The notes beneath the pieces are model-generated. The model had not been told where the DNA came from. It saw nothing but the letters and a program-made list of their open reading frames with translations, and ran no database searches. A program made the translations under genes and the position numbers. A DNA stretch of 64,000 bases from CAYYJS01 sp964472315 (lineage in GTDB: Bacteria > Verrucomicrobiota > Kiritimatiellia > UBA8416). This document shows, in pieces, positions 13,423-21,424 of the stretch. Position 1 is the stretch's first letter. Each line of letters opens with the position of its first letter. The DNA is taken from contig CAYYJS010000005.1 of assembly GCA_964472315.1 (NCBI GenBank), positions 1-64,000 on the forward strand. The letters are read 5' to 3'.

Positions 13423-14816
13423 CGCACGCCTCCGCCCGCCACGCCGCGGGCAAACAGCCGGGTGACGCCACCTTCTTCGTCGACGCGCACGGCGCCGGAA
13501 GGCCGGACCGCATACCCCGCGCCGGACAGGCGCCCTTCGACCGCCGACAGCACCGCTTCGGACGGTGCGCGCACCGTCACGACAAGTTCCTCGCGCGACA
13601 CCGTCAACGCGCGTATCGCGCCACCCGCAAGACCGACCTCGCGGGCGACATCGACCAATGTCGTCAGAAGCGATGGAGCGAACATCTCCTGGAAAGGCCG
13701 CATCGCAACCACCCGCCGTTCGACCTCGCGCTCCACAAGCCTCACGGCATCGGCGCCCCGCGCCGTCACCGGGTAGCCCATGAGGTCCGACGCCCGCGCT
13801 TCGAAGGCCTTCCGTATCGCCATCAACCGCCGATCCGACGTGCGACGCGCCCAGGTTCCGACACCGGCGAGCGCCAGACCGGCGACCAGAACGACGGCGG
13901 CGGCCATCGCCACACGCCCGGTCAGACGGCGCGTGACCGCCGGATGCTCCCTGTCGCCGTGGCGCAGGTTGCAGCGAAGCGGGCCGGACTTCAACGCGCG
14001 GGTCGCCAGCGCACGCGCCAGAAAGGTCTCGGGGACCTCGGCCGTCGTCACCGCGACGGTCGCCGGCAGCGCCAAAGCCTCCGTCAGCGCCCGTACACAC
14101 GCGTCATCCGCCGCGTCCGGTCCGCACCAGAGCCAGCAGAGACGGCCGGGCGAATCCGCCCGTCGACGCCAGTCGCTCCCGAGCTGGGCCGACAGGAACC
14201 GGTCGATCGCCATCGGGTCGGCCGCCGCCACCGACTGCACGCCGCCGTAGCGCCCGGCCTGACCGGCGACGACCGTCGCGTCCCCGGCCAGGCTTACGAT
14301 GACGCGGTCGGTCTCGACAGGCGCCGCCGGAACGGCATCGTAGCTGCCCGTCCACAGCGCCACACCGGCCAGATCGACGACATGCGGATCGATGCCGTGT
14401 TCGGCCAGTCGGGCAAGGCGCGTGTCCAGGTCGCTTTGCCGGACGGCAACCCCAAGCGCATCGACGCCGGACGGGGATGGCGTCGCGCCGCGGGCGACGC
14501 CGACGAACCGGTGCAGGCAGCTATCGAGCGGGAACGGCAACTGAATATCGAGCAGTGTCGGGAACACGCGCCGCGCCTTGCGCAACGACCGGAACGGCGC
14601 GCGCACCCACATGGCGAGACTCTCCCGGGGCGGCATCGCGACGGCAACCGCGTCGCCCGGCCCCGGCCGCAAGGGGTGAGACGCATCGCAAGGCACCGGA
14701 ACAATGCGCAACCCGCGGCCCGTGCGGCGTGCGCAGACGACCACGACGCGACCGGCGGCAACGTCGACCCCGTAAGCTCGGCGCGCCCATCCCGCGGATG
14801 CCTGTTCCTTTGTCAT
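13419..14816 (-). CDS. GspL/PilM-like type II secretion or pilus assembly protein
   Basis: 465 residues. The N-terminal part is actin-like (YGVDVAAGRVVVVCA), with the GspL-type stretch FRSLRKARRVFPTLLDIQLPFPLD (about 76-100). A single transmembrane helix lies near residues 302-322 (VAMAAAVVLVAGLALAGVGTWA). A periplasmic ferredoxin-like domain follows. GspL links the cytosolic ATPase GspE to the inner-membrane platform. No gspE, gspF or pseudopilin gene is nearby. ATG 14816 has AAGGGA about 7 nt upstream; a TTG two codons earlier is also in frame. Confidence 0.72.
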   Translation of the reverse strand: MTKEQASAGWARRAYGVDVAAGRVVVVCARRTGRGLRIVPVPCDASHPLRPGPGDAVAVAMPPRESLAMWVRAPFRSLRKARRVFPTLLDIQLPFPLDSCLHRFVGVARGATPSPSGVDALGVAVRQSDLDTRLARLAEHGIDPHVVDLAGVALWTGSYDAVPAAPVETDRVIVSLAGDATVVAGQAGRYGGVQSVAAADPMAIDRFLSAQLGSDWRRRADSPGRLCWLWCGPDAADDACVRALTEALALPATVAVTTAEVPETFLARALATRALKSGPLRCNLRHGDREHPAVTRRLTGRVAMAAAVVLVAGLALAGVGTWARRTSDRRLMAIRKAFEARASDLMGYPVTARGADAVRLVEREVERRVVAMRPFQEMFAPSLLTTLVDVAREVGLAGGAIRALTVSREELVVTVRAPSEAVLSAVEGRLSGAGYAVRPSGAVRVDEEGGVTRLFARGVAGGGVR

Positions 14817-14837
14817 GGCCAATCCCTTCGGGCGCGA

Positions 14838-15098
14838 TCATTCGGCGATCGATCGCGTCCGCTTCCGTTGCTGGTCGTAGTAGACCACCAACCCGCGCAC
14901 CCCGAGAATGCCCAGCGCCAGCAGCACATAGACAAGCCCCATCTCGGCGACCCGCCACTCGCCGCGCACACCGAAGGTCACCGTCAGGAGCACGCCCAGC
15001 ACCAAGCCCGCCAAACCAAGCGCAAGCAGGAACGATTTCATCCTCCGGTAGCTCGGCAGCCGCTTCCGCCGTTTGCGCTTCTGGGGCACCGCGTCCAT
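14838..15098 (-). CDS. Small two-helix membrane protein of unknown function
   Basis: 86 residues: a very basic N-terminus (QKRKRRKRLPSYRR), then two transmembrane helices (about 21-44 and 54-74) and a basic tail. No family recognised. It is the first gene of the operon with the GspL-like, GspM-like and deacetylase-like genes, 21 bp upstream of the GspL-like ATG. The basic ends predict both termini in the cytosol. It could be an accessory of the same membrane apparatus (inference). Confidence 0.6.
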   Translation of the reverse strand: MDAVPQKRKRRKRLPSYRRMKSFLLALGLAGLVLGVLLTVTFGVRGEWRVAEMGLVYVLLALGILGVRGLVVYYDQQRKRTRSIAE

Positions 15099-15106
15099 AC
15101 CGGCAA

Positions 15107-15136
15107 CTCATACCGCATCGCCCGTCGCATGTCCAA
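15107..15136 (-). promoter_or_regulatory. Possible promoter of the GspL-like operon
   Basis: On the minus strand TTGGAC (15131-15136), an 18-bp spacer and TATGAG (15107-15112), with the ATG at 15098 only 8 nt after the -10 box. Confidence 0.4.
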
Positions 15137-15219
15137 CATCATCCGCGCATTCGCCACACAAACCACATCCCACCAAGCAGTTACCGCCGCATTTCGCGCA
15201 TGGGCCAGGCGCCGCTTGA

Positions 15220-15245
15220 GATCGGTCATCGACCACGGACCGATC
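15220..15245. promoter_or_regulatory. Perfect 8-bp inverted repeat between divergent operons
   Basis: GATCGGTC (15220-15227) and GACCGATC (15238-15245) are separated by 10 bp, one helical turn centre to centre plus half. It lies 48 bp before the rightward glycosyltransferase operon. It could be an operator; no regulator gene is adjacent. Confidence 0.4.
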
Positions 15246-15292
15246 CCATATTTCCTTCCATTCCCCCCGGGGAGCGGCTACTCTCGCCCGTC

Positions 15293-16408
15293 ATGAAAGT
15301 CTGTCTCGATGTGCAGTCGGCCGTCGTCCAGCGCGCCGGCGTGGGGCGATACACCAAGGTGTTGGCACAGCACCTCGGCCTTGTGGCGCCGGATGACGAT
15401 TTCGTCTTCCCCTATTTCGACTTCAGGCGTCGCGGCGAGCCGTTCCCCATTCCGGGCGGCACCTGGCGACCCATCCACTGGTGCCCCGGGCGTGTCGTCC
15501 AGGGGGCGTGGAAGACGTTCGGCATGCCGCCCTACGACTGGTTCGCCGGCCGCGCCGACGTCTACCATTTCCCGAACTTCACGATCCCCCCGCTGCGGCG
15601 CGGCAAAGCCGTGGTGACGATCCACGATCTGGCGTTCATGCGCCATCCCGAGTTCGCCGAAGACCGCAACGTCCGCTACCTGAAGGCCACGATGCGCGAT
15701 ACGATCGCCCGTGCCGCCGCCATCATCACCGTTTCGCGTTTCAGCGCGCACGAGATCGAGGACCTTCTGCGGGTCCCGCGCGAGCGCATTTTCGCCGTTC
15801 ACCACGGCATCGGCGCCACGTTCGGCGACGGCGCCGCGAGCACCGTGGCGGAGACGCTTGGTCACTTTGGAATCGACCGTCCCTACCTGCTGACGGTCGG
15901 CACCGTGGAACCCCGCAAGAACCTGACTTTCCTGATCGATCTCTTCGAAAAGCTCGCGGATTTCGACGGCTGCCTCGTCATCGCCGGCGCCCCCGGCTGG
16001 AAGTACGAACCGATCTTCGAGCGGATGCGCCGTTCGCCGCGGCGCGACGATATCCGCTATGTCGAGTATGTCGACGATACGCGGCTGCCGGGCCTCTACG
16101 CCGGCGCGCGGGCCTTCGTCCTGACCTCGTTCTACGAGGGCTTCGGGTTTCCGCCCCTCGAGGCCATGGCCTGCGGAACCCCGGTGGTCTCCAGTGCCGG
16201 CGGATCGCTGGCCGAGGTCCTTGGCGATGCCGCCGTCGTGCTCGACTCGTTCGATCTCGACCGCTGGCACGATGCCGTAAGCCGCGTCATCCGGGATGCG
16301 GCCTTGCGCAAGGTTCTGTCCGAGCGCGGGCGCACACAGGCCGCCGGCTACACATGGGATGCCGCCGCACGCGCCACGCACGCCGTCTACCGGCAGGTCG
16401 CCGCATGA
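15293..16408 (+). CDS. GT4-type glycosyltransferase (first of three)
   Basis: 371 residues, GT-B fold. Starts MKVCLDVQSAVVQRAGVGRYT, the usual family opening. The segment DVYHFPNFTIPPLRRGKAVVTIHDLAF sits in the acceptor half. The donor half has LLTVGTVEPRKNLTFLIDLF and VLTSFYEGFGFPPLEAMACGTPV (EX7E: E in YEGFG, E in PPLEAM). Mannosyltransferase-like proteins share this pattern, but sugar specificity cannot be assigned. The next gene overlaps by 4 nt (ATGA). Confidence 0.92.
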   Translation: MKVCLDVQSAVVQRAGVGRYTKVLAQHLGLVAPDDDFVFPYFDFRRRGEPFPIPGGTWRPIHWCPGRVVQGAWKTFGMPPYDWFAGRADVYHFPNFTIPPLRRGKAVVTIHDLAFMRHPEFAEDRNVRYLKATMRDTIARAAAIITVSRFSAHEIEDLLRVPRERIFAVHHGIGATFGDGAASTVAETLGHFGIDRPYLLTVGTVEPRKNLTFLIDLFEKLADFDGCLVIAGAPGWKYEPIFERMRRSPRRDDIRYVEYVDDTRLPGLYAGARAFVLTSFYEGFGFPPLEAMACGTPVVSSAGGSLAEVLGDAAVVLDSFDLDRWHDAVSRVIRDAALRKVLSERGRTQAAGYTWDAAARATHAVYRQVAA

Positions 16409-17556
16409 ATATCGCCATCGACGCACGTTGGATCTTCCGCGAGATATCGGGCATCGGAAACTATACCCGTCACCTCATCCGCGAGCTCGCACGGATCGAT
16501 GACCGCAACCGCTACACGGTCCTGTTCAGCGATGCGACCGTGGCCCGGCGCACGGTGCGCGAGACGGATATGGAACAGGCGCCCAACTTCACGGCGATCC
16601 GTTTCGGCCATGGCCTGTTCTCGCCCCTCGGCCAACTCCTGCTCCCGGCGTTCCTGCGACGGCATCGTATCGACGTCTATCACTCCCCGAACTACATGAT
16701 CCCGCTGTTCGCGTTCCCGCGTGACCGGCGCGGCCGTACGGCCTGCGTGACCACCATCCACGACGTGATTCCGCTCGTCTTCCCCGACCACGCGCCGCGA
16801 TCCCGCAAGACGCGCCTGTCGCCCCTGTTCCGGAAGCTAATGACCGAGATCGGTCGCCGTTCCGATGCCATCATCACGGTCAGCGAGGCCTCACGGCGTG
16901 ACATCGTGAGGCAACTCCGTCTGGAACCGCCCGACGACACCAAGGTCCATGTGGTCCACAACGGCGTCTCGGCGCGCTTCGCGCCACCCGCCACGCGCGA
17001 TCGCACACGGTCGGAGCGCACGATCCTCTATGTCGGCCGCGCGGATCCCTACAAGAACCTGACGACGCTCGTCGAAGCCATGGAGATCGTGACCAACACG
17101 TTCCCCTCCCCCGTGCGTCTTCTGATCGCCGGAGCGCCCGACCCGCGCTATCCGGAAGCCGCCGCCCGTGCGCGTACGCTCGGCATCGAGCGATCCGTAA
17201 CCTGGACGGGCTATCTGCCGGACGATCGCCTCGTACAGCAGTACCAGCAGGCCGACCTTCTCGTTCATCCGTCGCGCTACGAGGGCTTCGGCCTGCAGGT
17301 CATCGAAGCGATGGCCTGCGGCACACCCGTCATCTGCAGCAACGGCGGTTCGCTTCCGGAAGTCGCCGGCGACGCCGCCATTCTGGTCGATCCAAACAAC
17401 GTCAGCGGGATGGCCGACCAGATCCTGCGCGTGCTCGGCGATCCGGTCCTCGCCGACAGTCTGCGCGACAAGGGGCTGGTCCAGGCAAAGAAGTTCTCCT
17501 GGCGTGCCACCGCCCGCGGCGTGCACGCCGTCTACCAGCACTATGACCTTCCCTGA
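16405..17556 (+). CDS. GT4-type glycosyltransferase (second of three)
   Basis: 383 residues. Starts MNIAIDARWIFREISGIGNYTRHLIREL. It has VTTIHDVIPLVFPDHAP in the acceptor half, ILYVGRADPYKNLTTLVEAM at the domain border, and VHPSRYEGFGLQVIEAMACGTPV as the EX7E donor site. It is a close relative of the preceding gene, so the pair probably arose by duplication. Translational coupling through ATGA to the gene before it argues for one operon building a heteropolymer. Confidence 0.93.
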   Translation: MNIAIDARWIFREISGIGNYTRHLIRELARIDDRNRYTVLFSDATVARRTVRETDMEQAPNFTAIRFGHGLFSPLGQLLLPAFLRRHRIDVYHSPNYMIPLFAFPRDRRGRTACVTTIHDVIPLVFPDHAPRSRKTRLSPLFRKLMTEIGRRSDAIITVSEASRRDIVRQLRLEPPDDTKVHVVHNGVSARFAPPATRDRTRSERTILYVGRADPYKNLTTLVEAMEIVTNTFPSPVRLLIAGAPDPRYPEAAARARTLGIERSVTWTGYLPDDRLVQQYQQADLLVHPSRYEGFGLQVIEAMACGTPVICSNGGSLPEVAGDAAILVDPNNVSGMADQILRVLGDPVLADSLRDKGLVQAKKFSWRATARGVHAVYQHYDLP

Positions 17557-17569
17557 CTCATGGCACACG

Positions 17570-18682
17570 ATGCGGGTGGCGCTGAGCCACGACTGGCTGA
17601 CCGGCATGCGCGGCGGCGAGCGTGTCTTGGAAATCCTCTGCGCGGGTTTTCCGGATGCCCCCATTCATACGCTGATCCACAACCCGGAAGCGGTTTCGGA
17701 AACCATCCGGCGCCATCCCGTCCGCACCTCCTGGCTGCAGAGCGTGCCGGGCGTGTTCGGGAACTACCGACGCATGCTGCCGTTGTTCCCGTTTGCCGTA
17801 CATGCCATGCCCAGGCCCGCCGCCGACCTCGTCATCAGCACCAGCCACTGCGTCGCCAAAGCGCTTCGGACACACCCCGGCACCCGTCACCTGTGCTATT
17901 GCTTCACCCCCATGCGCTACGCCTGGACATTCCATGACGAATACCTGGGCCGGAACCCGCTGAAGCGCATGGCCGCCCTGCCGGTGCTGGCCGGCCTGCG
18001 CGCCTGGGACCGCGCCACCGCGGCACGCGTGTCGCGCTTCGTGGCCATCAGCCGCCATGTGCGCGACCGCATCCGGCGTTTCTACGGACGCAATGCCGAT
18101 GTTGTCTATCCACCGGTCGACACCGAACGATGCACCCCCGGGCCGTCCGCCTCCGGCGCCGACTACGATCTCATCGTCTCCGCGCTTGTGCCGTACAAAC
18201 GCGTCGATCTGGCCATCGATGCCTACCGTCGCAGCGGCCACCCGCTCAAGATCGTCGGCGTCGGCGGCGAGTTCAGACGTCTCAAGCTCATCGCCTCGCC
18301 GAATATCGAACTGCTGGGCTGGCAGCCCGACGCAACCATCCTCGACCTCTATCGGGGCTGCCGTCTGCTGGTTTTCCCCGGAGAAGAGGACTTCGGCATC
18401 GTGCCGCTCGAGGCTCAGGCCTGCGGCAAACCGGTTGTCGCCTACGCACGCGGCGGCGCGCTCGAAACCGTTGTCGCCGGCGCTACCGGCGTCTTTTTCG
18501 ATGCGCAGACCCCCGAAGCGCTGCATGCCGCCGTGGATGCTTGCGCCGCGACCCGATGGGATGCGGCGGCCATCCGACGCCATGCCGAGCGCTTTGGCGT
18601 CCAGACGTTCATCGACGGGCTCGCCCGCGCCATCGAAGCATGCCAGAGGGACGACGTCATCTTTTTTGAACCCGATGCTTGA
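17570..18682 (+). CDS. GT4-type glycosyltransferase (third of three, WbaZ-like)
   Basis: 370 residues. Starts MRVALSHDWLTGMRGGERVLE, the typical opening of WbaZ-like mannosyl/rhamnosyltransferases. It has CYCFTPMRYAWTFHDEYLG mid-protein and FPGEEDFGIVPLEAQACGKPV (EX7E) in the donor domain. ATG 17570 fits the family; an in-frame ATG at 17543 would overlap the previous gene. There is a 13-bp gap after the preceding stop. The rplU promoter lies on its stop codon. Confidence 0.92.
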   Translation: MRVALSHDWLTGMRGGERVLEILCAGFPDAPIHTLIHNPEAVSETIRRHPVRTSWLQSVPGVFGNYRRMLPLFPFAVHAMPRPAADLVISTSHCVAKALRTHPGTRHLCYCFTPMRYAWTFHDEYLGRNPLKRMAALPVLAGLRAWDRATAARVSRFVAISRHVRDRIRRFYGRNADVVYPPVDTERCTPGPSASGADYDLIVSALVPYKRVDLAIDAYRRSGHPLKIVGVGGEFRRLKLIASPNIELLGWQPDATILDLYRGCRLLVFPGEEDFGIVPLEAQACGKPVVAYARGGALETVVAGATGVFFDAQTPEALHAAVDACAATRWDAAAIRRHAERFGVQTFIDGLARAIEACQRDDVIFFEPDA

Positions 18683-18707
18683 CACCTGACGGGTTCTTCC
18701 GTAGGCT
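18679..18707 (+). promoter_or_regulatory. Strong sigma70 promoter of rplU-rpmA-obg
   Basis: Perfect TTGACA (18679-18684), a 17-bp spacer and TAGGCT (18702-18707). The -35 box overlaps the stop codon of the preceding glycosyltransferase gene. The leader to rplU would be about 60 nt. Confidence 0.8.
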
Positions 18708-18772
18708 CCCACGGTTTTTCGCTACACGACAAGAGAACCGCGGAGTCCGGTTCGGTTATTAGGAAAGCAGCC

Positions 18773-19087
18773 ATGGAAGCATATGCGGTGGTAGAAACCG
18801 GCGGCAAACAGTACCGTGTCAAAGCCGGCGACGTGGTAAAGGTCGAGAAGCTCAGCGCCGAAATCGGCGCCACGGTCGAACTCGATCAGGTGCTGGCACT
18901 GTCGGATGGTCAAACATTGACCATCGGTAAGCCGCGCATCGCCGACGCGAAAGTCGTTTCGACGATCGTCGACCAGAAGCGCGACCCGAAGGTGATAAAC
19001 TTCAAGAAGAAGCGGCGTAAAACGTATCGCCGCAAGATCGGACATCGTCAAAGTGTGACGCTCCTGAAGGTCGAGAGCATCGGCTAG
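18773..19087 (+). CDS. rplU: 50S ribosomal protein L21
   Basis: 104 residues, full length. Starts MEAYAVVETGGKQYRV and ends with the basic KKKRRKTYRRKIGHRQ stretch that contacts 23S rRNA. AGGAAAG lies about 6 nt before the ATG. It is the first gene of the conserved rplU-rpmA-obg cluster and follows a strong promoter. Confidence 0.98.
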   Translation: MEAYAVVETGGKQYRVKAGDVVKVEKLSAEIGATVELDQVLALSDGQTLTIGKPRIADAKVVSTIVDQKRDPKVINFKKKRRKTYRRKIGHRQSVTLLKVESIG

Positions 19088-19113
19088 AGGCGCACGCACG
19101 GGAGACCACGACT

Positions 19114-19365
19114 ATGGCAAGCAGAGGCAGCGGATCTGGAAGAAACGGGCGTGACAGCAAGAGCAAACGCCTGGGTATCAAGCGCTTCAGCGGACAGACG
19201 GTGACGGCAGGCTCCATTCTGGTTCGTCAGCGCGGCACACGCGTGGCGCCGGGCAAGAACGTCAAACGCGGCACGGACGACACGTTGTTCGCACTGGTCG
19301 ACGGTGTCGTGCGATACGAGAAGGCCGGCAAGAACGTCTGCGTGGATGTGCCGGCGGCGGTCTGA
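19114..19365 (+). CDS. rpmA: 50S ribosomal protein L27
   Basis: 83 residues. The conserved segments RNGRDSKSKRLGIKRFSGQ and AGSILVRQRGTRVAPGKNVKRG are present, with the flexible N-terminal tail that reaches the peptidyl transferase centre. No leader peptide of the Firmicutes type is seen. It lies 26 bp after rplU, and a Rho-independent hairpin follows 24 bp after its stop. Confidence 0.98.
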   Translation: MASRGSGSGRNGRDSKSKRLGIKRFSGQTVTAGSILVRQRGTRVAPGKNVKRGTDDTLFALVDGVVRYEKAGKNVCVDVPAAV

Positions 19366-19389
19366 ACCATCCCATGCATCCATGGACGG

Positions 19390-19426
19390 GCAGGAGACCG
19401 GCTGGTCTCCTGCTCTTCTTTTTTTG
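19390..19426 (+). terminator. Rho-independent terminator between rpmA and obg
   Basis: A 10-bp perfect stem GCAGGAGACC (19390-19399) / GGTCTCCTGC (19404-19413) with a 4-nt loop and the tail TCTTCTTTTTTT. It ends 4 nt before the obg ATG. The only SD-like sequence (AGGAG) is inside the stem. Confidence 0.9.
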
Positions 19427-19430
19427 AACC

Positions 19431-20435
19431 ATGAAAGACCGTAAGTTCATCGACAGCACCATCCTGCACGCACACGCCGGCAACGGCGGCAACGGCAGCG
19501 CCAGTTTCCGGCGCGAGAAGTTTGTCCCACGGGGCGGCCCGGACGGCGGAGACGGCGGGCGTGGCGGACATATCGTTCTGCGCGGCGACAATGACCTGGA
19601 TTCGCTGATCGGTATCTACTTCGATCCACGCCGCCGGGCCGAAGCCGGCGGGCACGGCTTGGGTCAGCAGATGCACGGCGCCAACGGACGCGATCTTGTC
19701 GTCGACGTGCCCTGCGGCACGGAAGTCTGGAATGTCGAGACCGGCGAACTCGTGGCCGACATCACCGCCGACGGACAGACGGCCATCATCGCGCGCGGCG
19801 GACGCGGCGGACGCGGCAACGTGCACTGGAAATCGTCGACACACCGGGCGCCGCACGAACACACGGATGGCACGGCGGGCGAGGAGTTCGCCTTGCGCCT
19901 CGAGCTCAAACTCGTCGCCGATGCGGGGCTGGTCGGTTTCCCCAATGCCGGCAAGTCGTCGCTCCTACGCGCCCTGAGCGATGCGCATCCGAAGGTCGCC
20001 GCGTATCCGTTCACGACACTGAACCCCATCATCGGCACGGTCATGTTCGAGGACTACACGCGACTGCGGCTGGCCGACATCCCGGGGCTCGTCGACGGCG
20101 CGCACAACGGCGTCGGACTTGGCCACGCGTTCCTCCGTCATATCGAGCGATCGCGCTGCCTGATCTTCGTTGTGGACATGGCGGGCACGGACGGACGCGA
20201 ACCCCACCGCGATTACGCCTGTGTGCGCGAGGAGTTGCGCCTGCATAAAGCCGAACTGACCGATCGGCCGTCACTCGTCGTCGCGAACAAGATGGACTGT
20301 CCCGAGTCCGCCGCCAACCTGAAGGTCTTCATCCGCAAAACCCGCACCAAGCCGATCCGTGTCTCCACGGTGACCGGCGAAGGCATCGCCGAACTCCGCG
20401 AAGGGCTCCACCGCTTCGTCGCGGGCAACGTGTAG
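19431..20435 (+). CDS. obgE: Obg GTPase (ribosome assembly)
   Basis: 334 residues. The N-terminal glycine-rich Obg domain (about 1-157, with GNGGNGSASFRREKFVPRGG and GGDGGRGGHI) is followed by a G domain: G1 GFPNAGKSS, G3 DIPGLVDGAH, G4 NKMD, G5 STVTGEG. Obg binds the 50S subunit during assembly and senses ppGpp. The C-terminal extension is short. There is no SD outside the terminator stem just upstream, so expression seems to depend on read-through or altered folding. Confidence 0.97.
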   Translation: MKDRKFIDSTILHAHAGNGGNGSASFRREKFVPRGGPDGGDGGRGGHIVLRGDNDLDSLIGIYFDPRRRAEAGGHGLGQQMHGANGRDLVVDVPCGTEVWNVETGELVADITADGQTAIIARGGRGGRGNVHWKSSTHRAPHEHTDGTAGEEFALRLELKLVADAGLVGFPNAGKSSLLRALSDAHPKVAAYPFTTLNPIIGTVMFEDYTRLRLADIPGLVDGAHNGVGLGHAFLRHIERSRCLIFVVDMAGTDGREPHRDYACVREELRLHKAELTDRPSLVVANKMDCPESAANLKVFIRKTRTKPIRVSTVTGEGIAELREGLHRFVAGNV

Positions 20436-20450
20436 ATCCGGCCCGGGAAC

Positions 20451-21347
20451 TCAGAACGGACCGGCCACCGCGATCCGTAGGAAGACCGCCGGATCGATGT
20501 CCGCTTGACGCGCCAGCCCGTCCGAGTGCTGGAACTCGATCGTGCGCTCGAAGCTCATGCCGGCCTCACCCACGACATACATCTCGTCGGTGATCCGCCG
20601 CGTCGCGCCCAATGCGCCCCGATAGTCTTCCAGCGTGATCCGTTCGCGGTCAAAGTCGCCCTTCTCGTCAAGCCGGTAAGACTCGCTCTCCCAGGCCAGG
20701 CGCGCGTGCGTGCTCCAGTCGCGCGTCCAGTGCACATCGACGCGACTTTCCGGAAGCATGGCCGCGACACGCACTTCGGGGATCGGTTCCCAGGCGAACC
20801 CGCAGATCGGCATGAACACGCGTTCGAACCCCAGCCGTACACTCACGCCCGCGATCGCCGACAGGCTGTCAAGCAACCGGAACACTCCGGCGGCCGAGAA
20901 TGGCACATGCACCGCGTTGAAATCGATCCGCTCCATATCCGAGTAGACGCCGGGTTGCGCGCGCAGTTGGAGCGCGGTCGCGTTCACATACCGCCACGTC
21001 CACCCCACATCCGCCGCCAGCACGGCCAACTGGTCGGGCAACTGCATCCCCGCGGAGTCGGTCAACATGCGGTACCGACCCATGATCCCGATATCGATGT
21101 CGCCCATCAGCACGTCATGAAAGTAGCCCGCTTCCCACCGGGCGTCCCACGCGGCGAGACCGGTCTCGCCGAACCCCTCGACATCGGCATCCGCCACGTA
21201 ATCGAAGCCGATCCGGAAGGTGGGTTGCGCGGAACCGTCCAGAATCTGACATGTTTGCACATTTTGCAACCATGAATCGGACTGCGCCTGAACCCAACCC
21301 GGAATCGCGACGGCGACCAACACCATGGACAAAAACGAAAACCGCAT
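20451..21347 (-). CDS. Predicted outer-membrane beta-barrel protein
   Basis: 298 residues. A signal peptide (MRFSFLSMVLVAVAIPGWVQAQ, cleavage after 20-22) is followed by alternating amphipathic strands rich in aromatic residues, ending in VAGPF with terminal Phe. The family is not recognised for certain; DUF6268-like outer-membrane proteins look similar. ATG 21347 has GGGAGG about 7 nt upstream. It converges on obg with a 15-bp gap. Confidence 0.72.
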   Translation of the reverse strand: MRFSFLSMVLVAVAIPGWVQAQSDSWLQNVQTCQILDGSAQPTFRIGFDYVADADVEGFGETGLAAWDARWEAGYFHDVLMGDIDIGIMGRYRMLTDSAGMQLPDQLAVLAADVGWTWRYVNATALQLRAQPGVYSDMERIDFNAVHVPFSAAGVFRLLDSLSAIAGVSVRLGFERVFMPICGFAWEPIPEVRVAAMLPESRVDVHWTRDWSTHARLAWESESYRLDEKGDFDRERITLEDYRGALGATRRITDEMYVVGEAGMSFERTIEFQHSDGLARQADIDPAVFLRIAVAGPF

Positions 21348-21385
21348 ATCAACCTCCCGGAGAAAACGCTCTCGCATGGCCACCA

Positions 21386-21414
21386 TATATAGGGCATGCG
21401 GGCGTGCAACGCAA
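21386..21414 (-). promoter_or_regulatory. Predicted promoter of the outer-membrane protein at 20451
   Basis: On the minus strand TTGCGT (21409-21414), a 17-bp spacer and TATATA (21386-21391). It lies between the end of epmA and the gene, leaving a leader of about 30 nt that carries the SD. Confidence 0.6.
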
Positions 21415-21424
21415 GAACCGGCCG

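Noticed and set aside
15038..15229. 63-codon minus-strand frame before the small membrane protein gene
   Set aside because: Overlaps the next gene by about 60 bp, lacks an SD and the product ends in non-protein-like sequence.
13335..15296. 653-codon plus-strand frame opposite the GspL/GspM-like genes
   Set aside because: Arg/Pro/His-rich shadow; the minus-strand genes have SD sites, 4-nt overlaps and recognisable domains.
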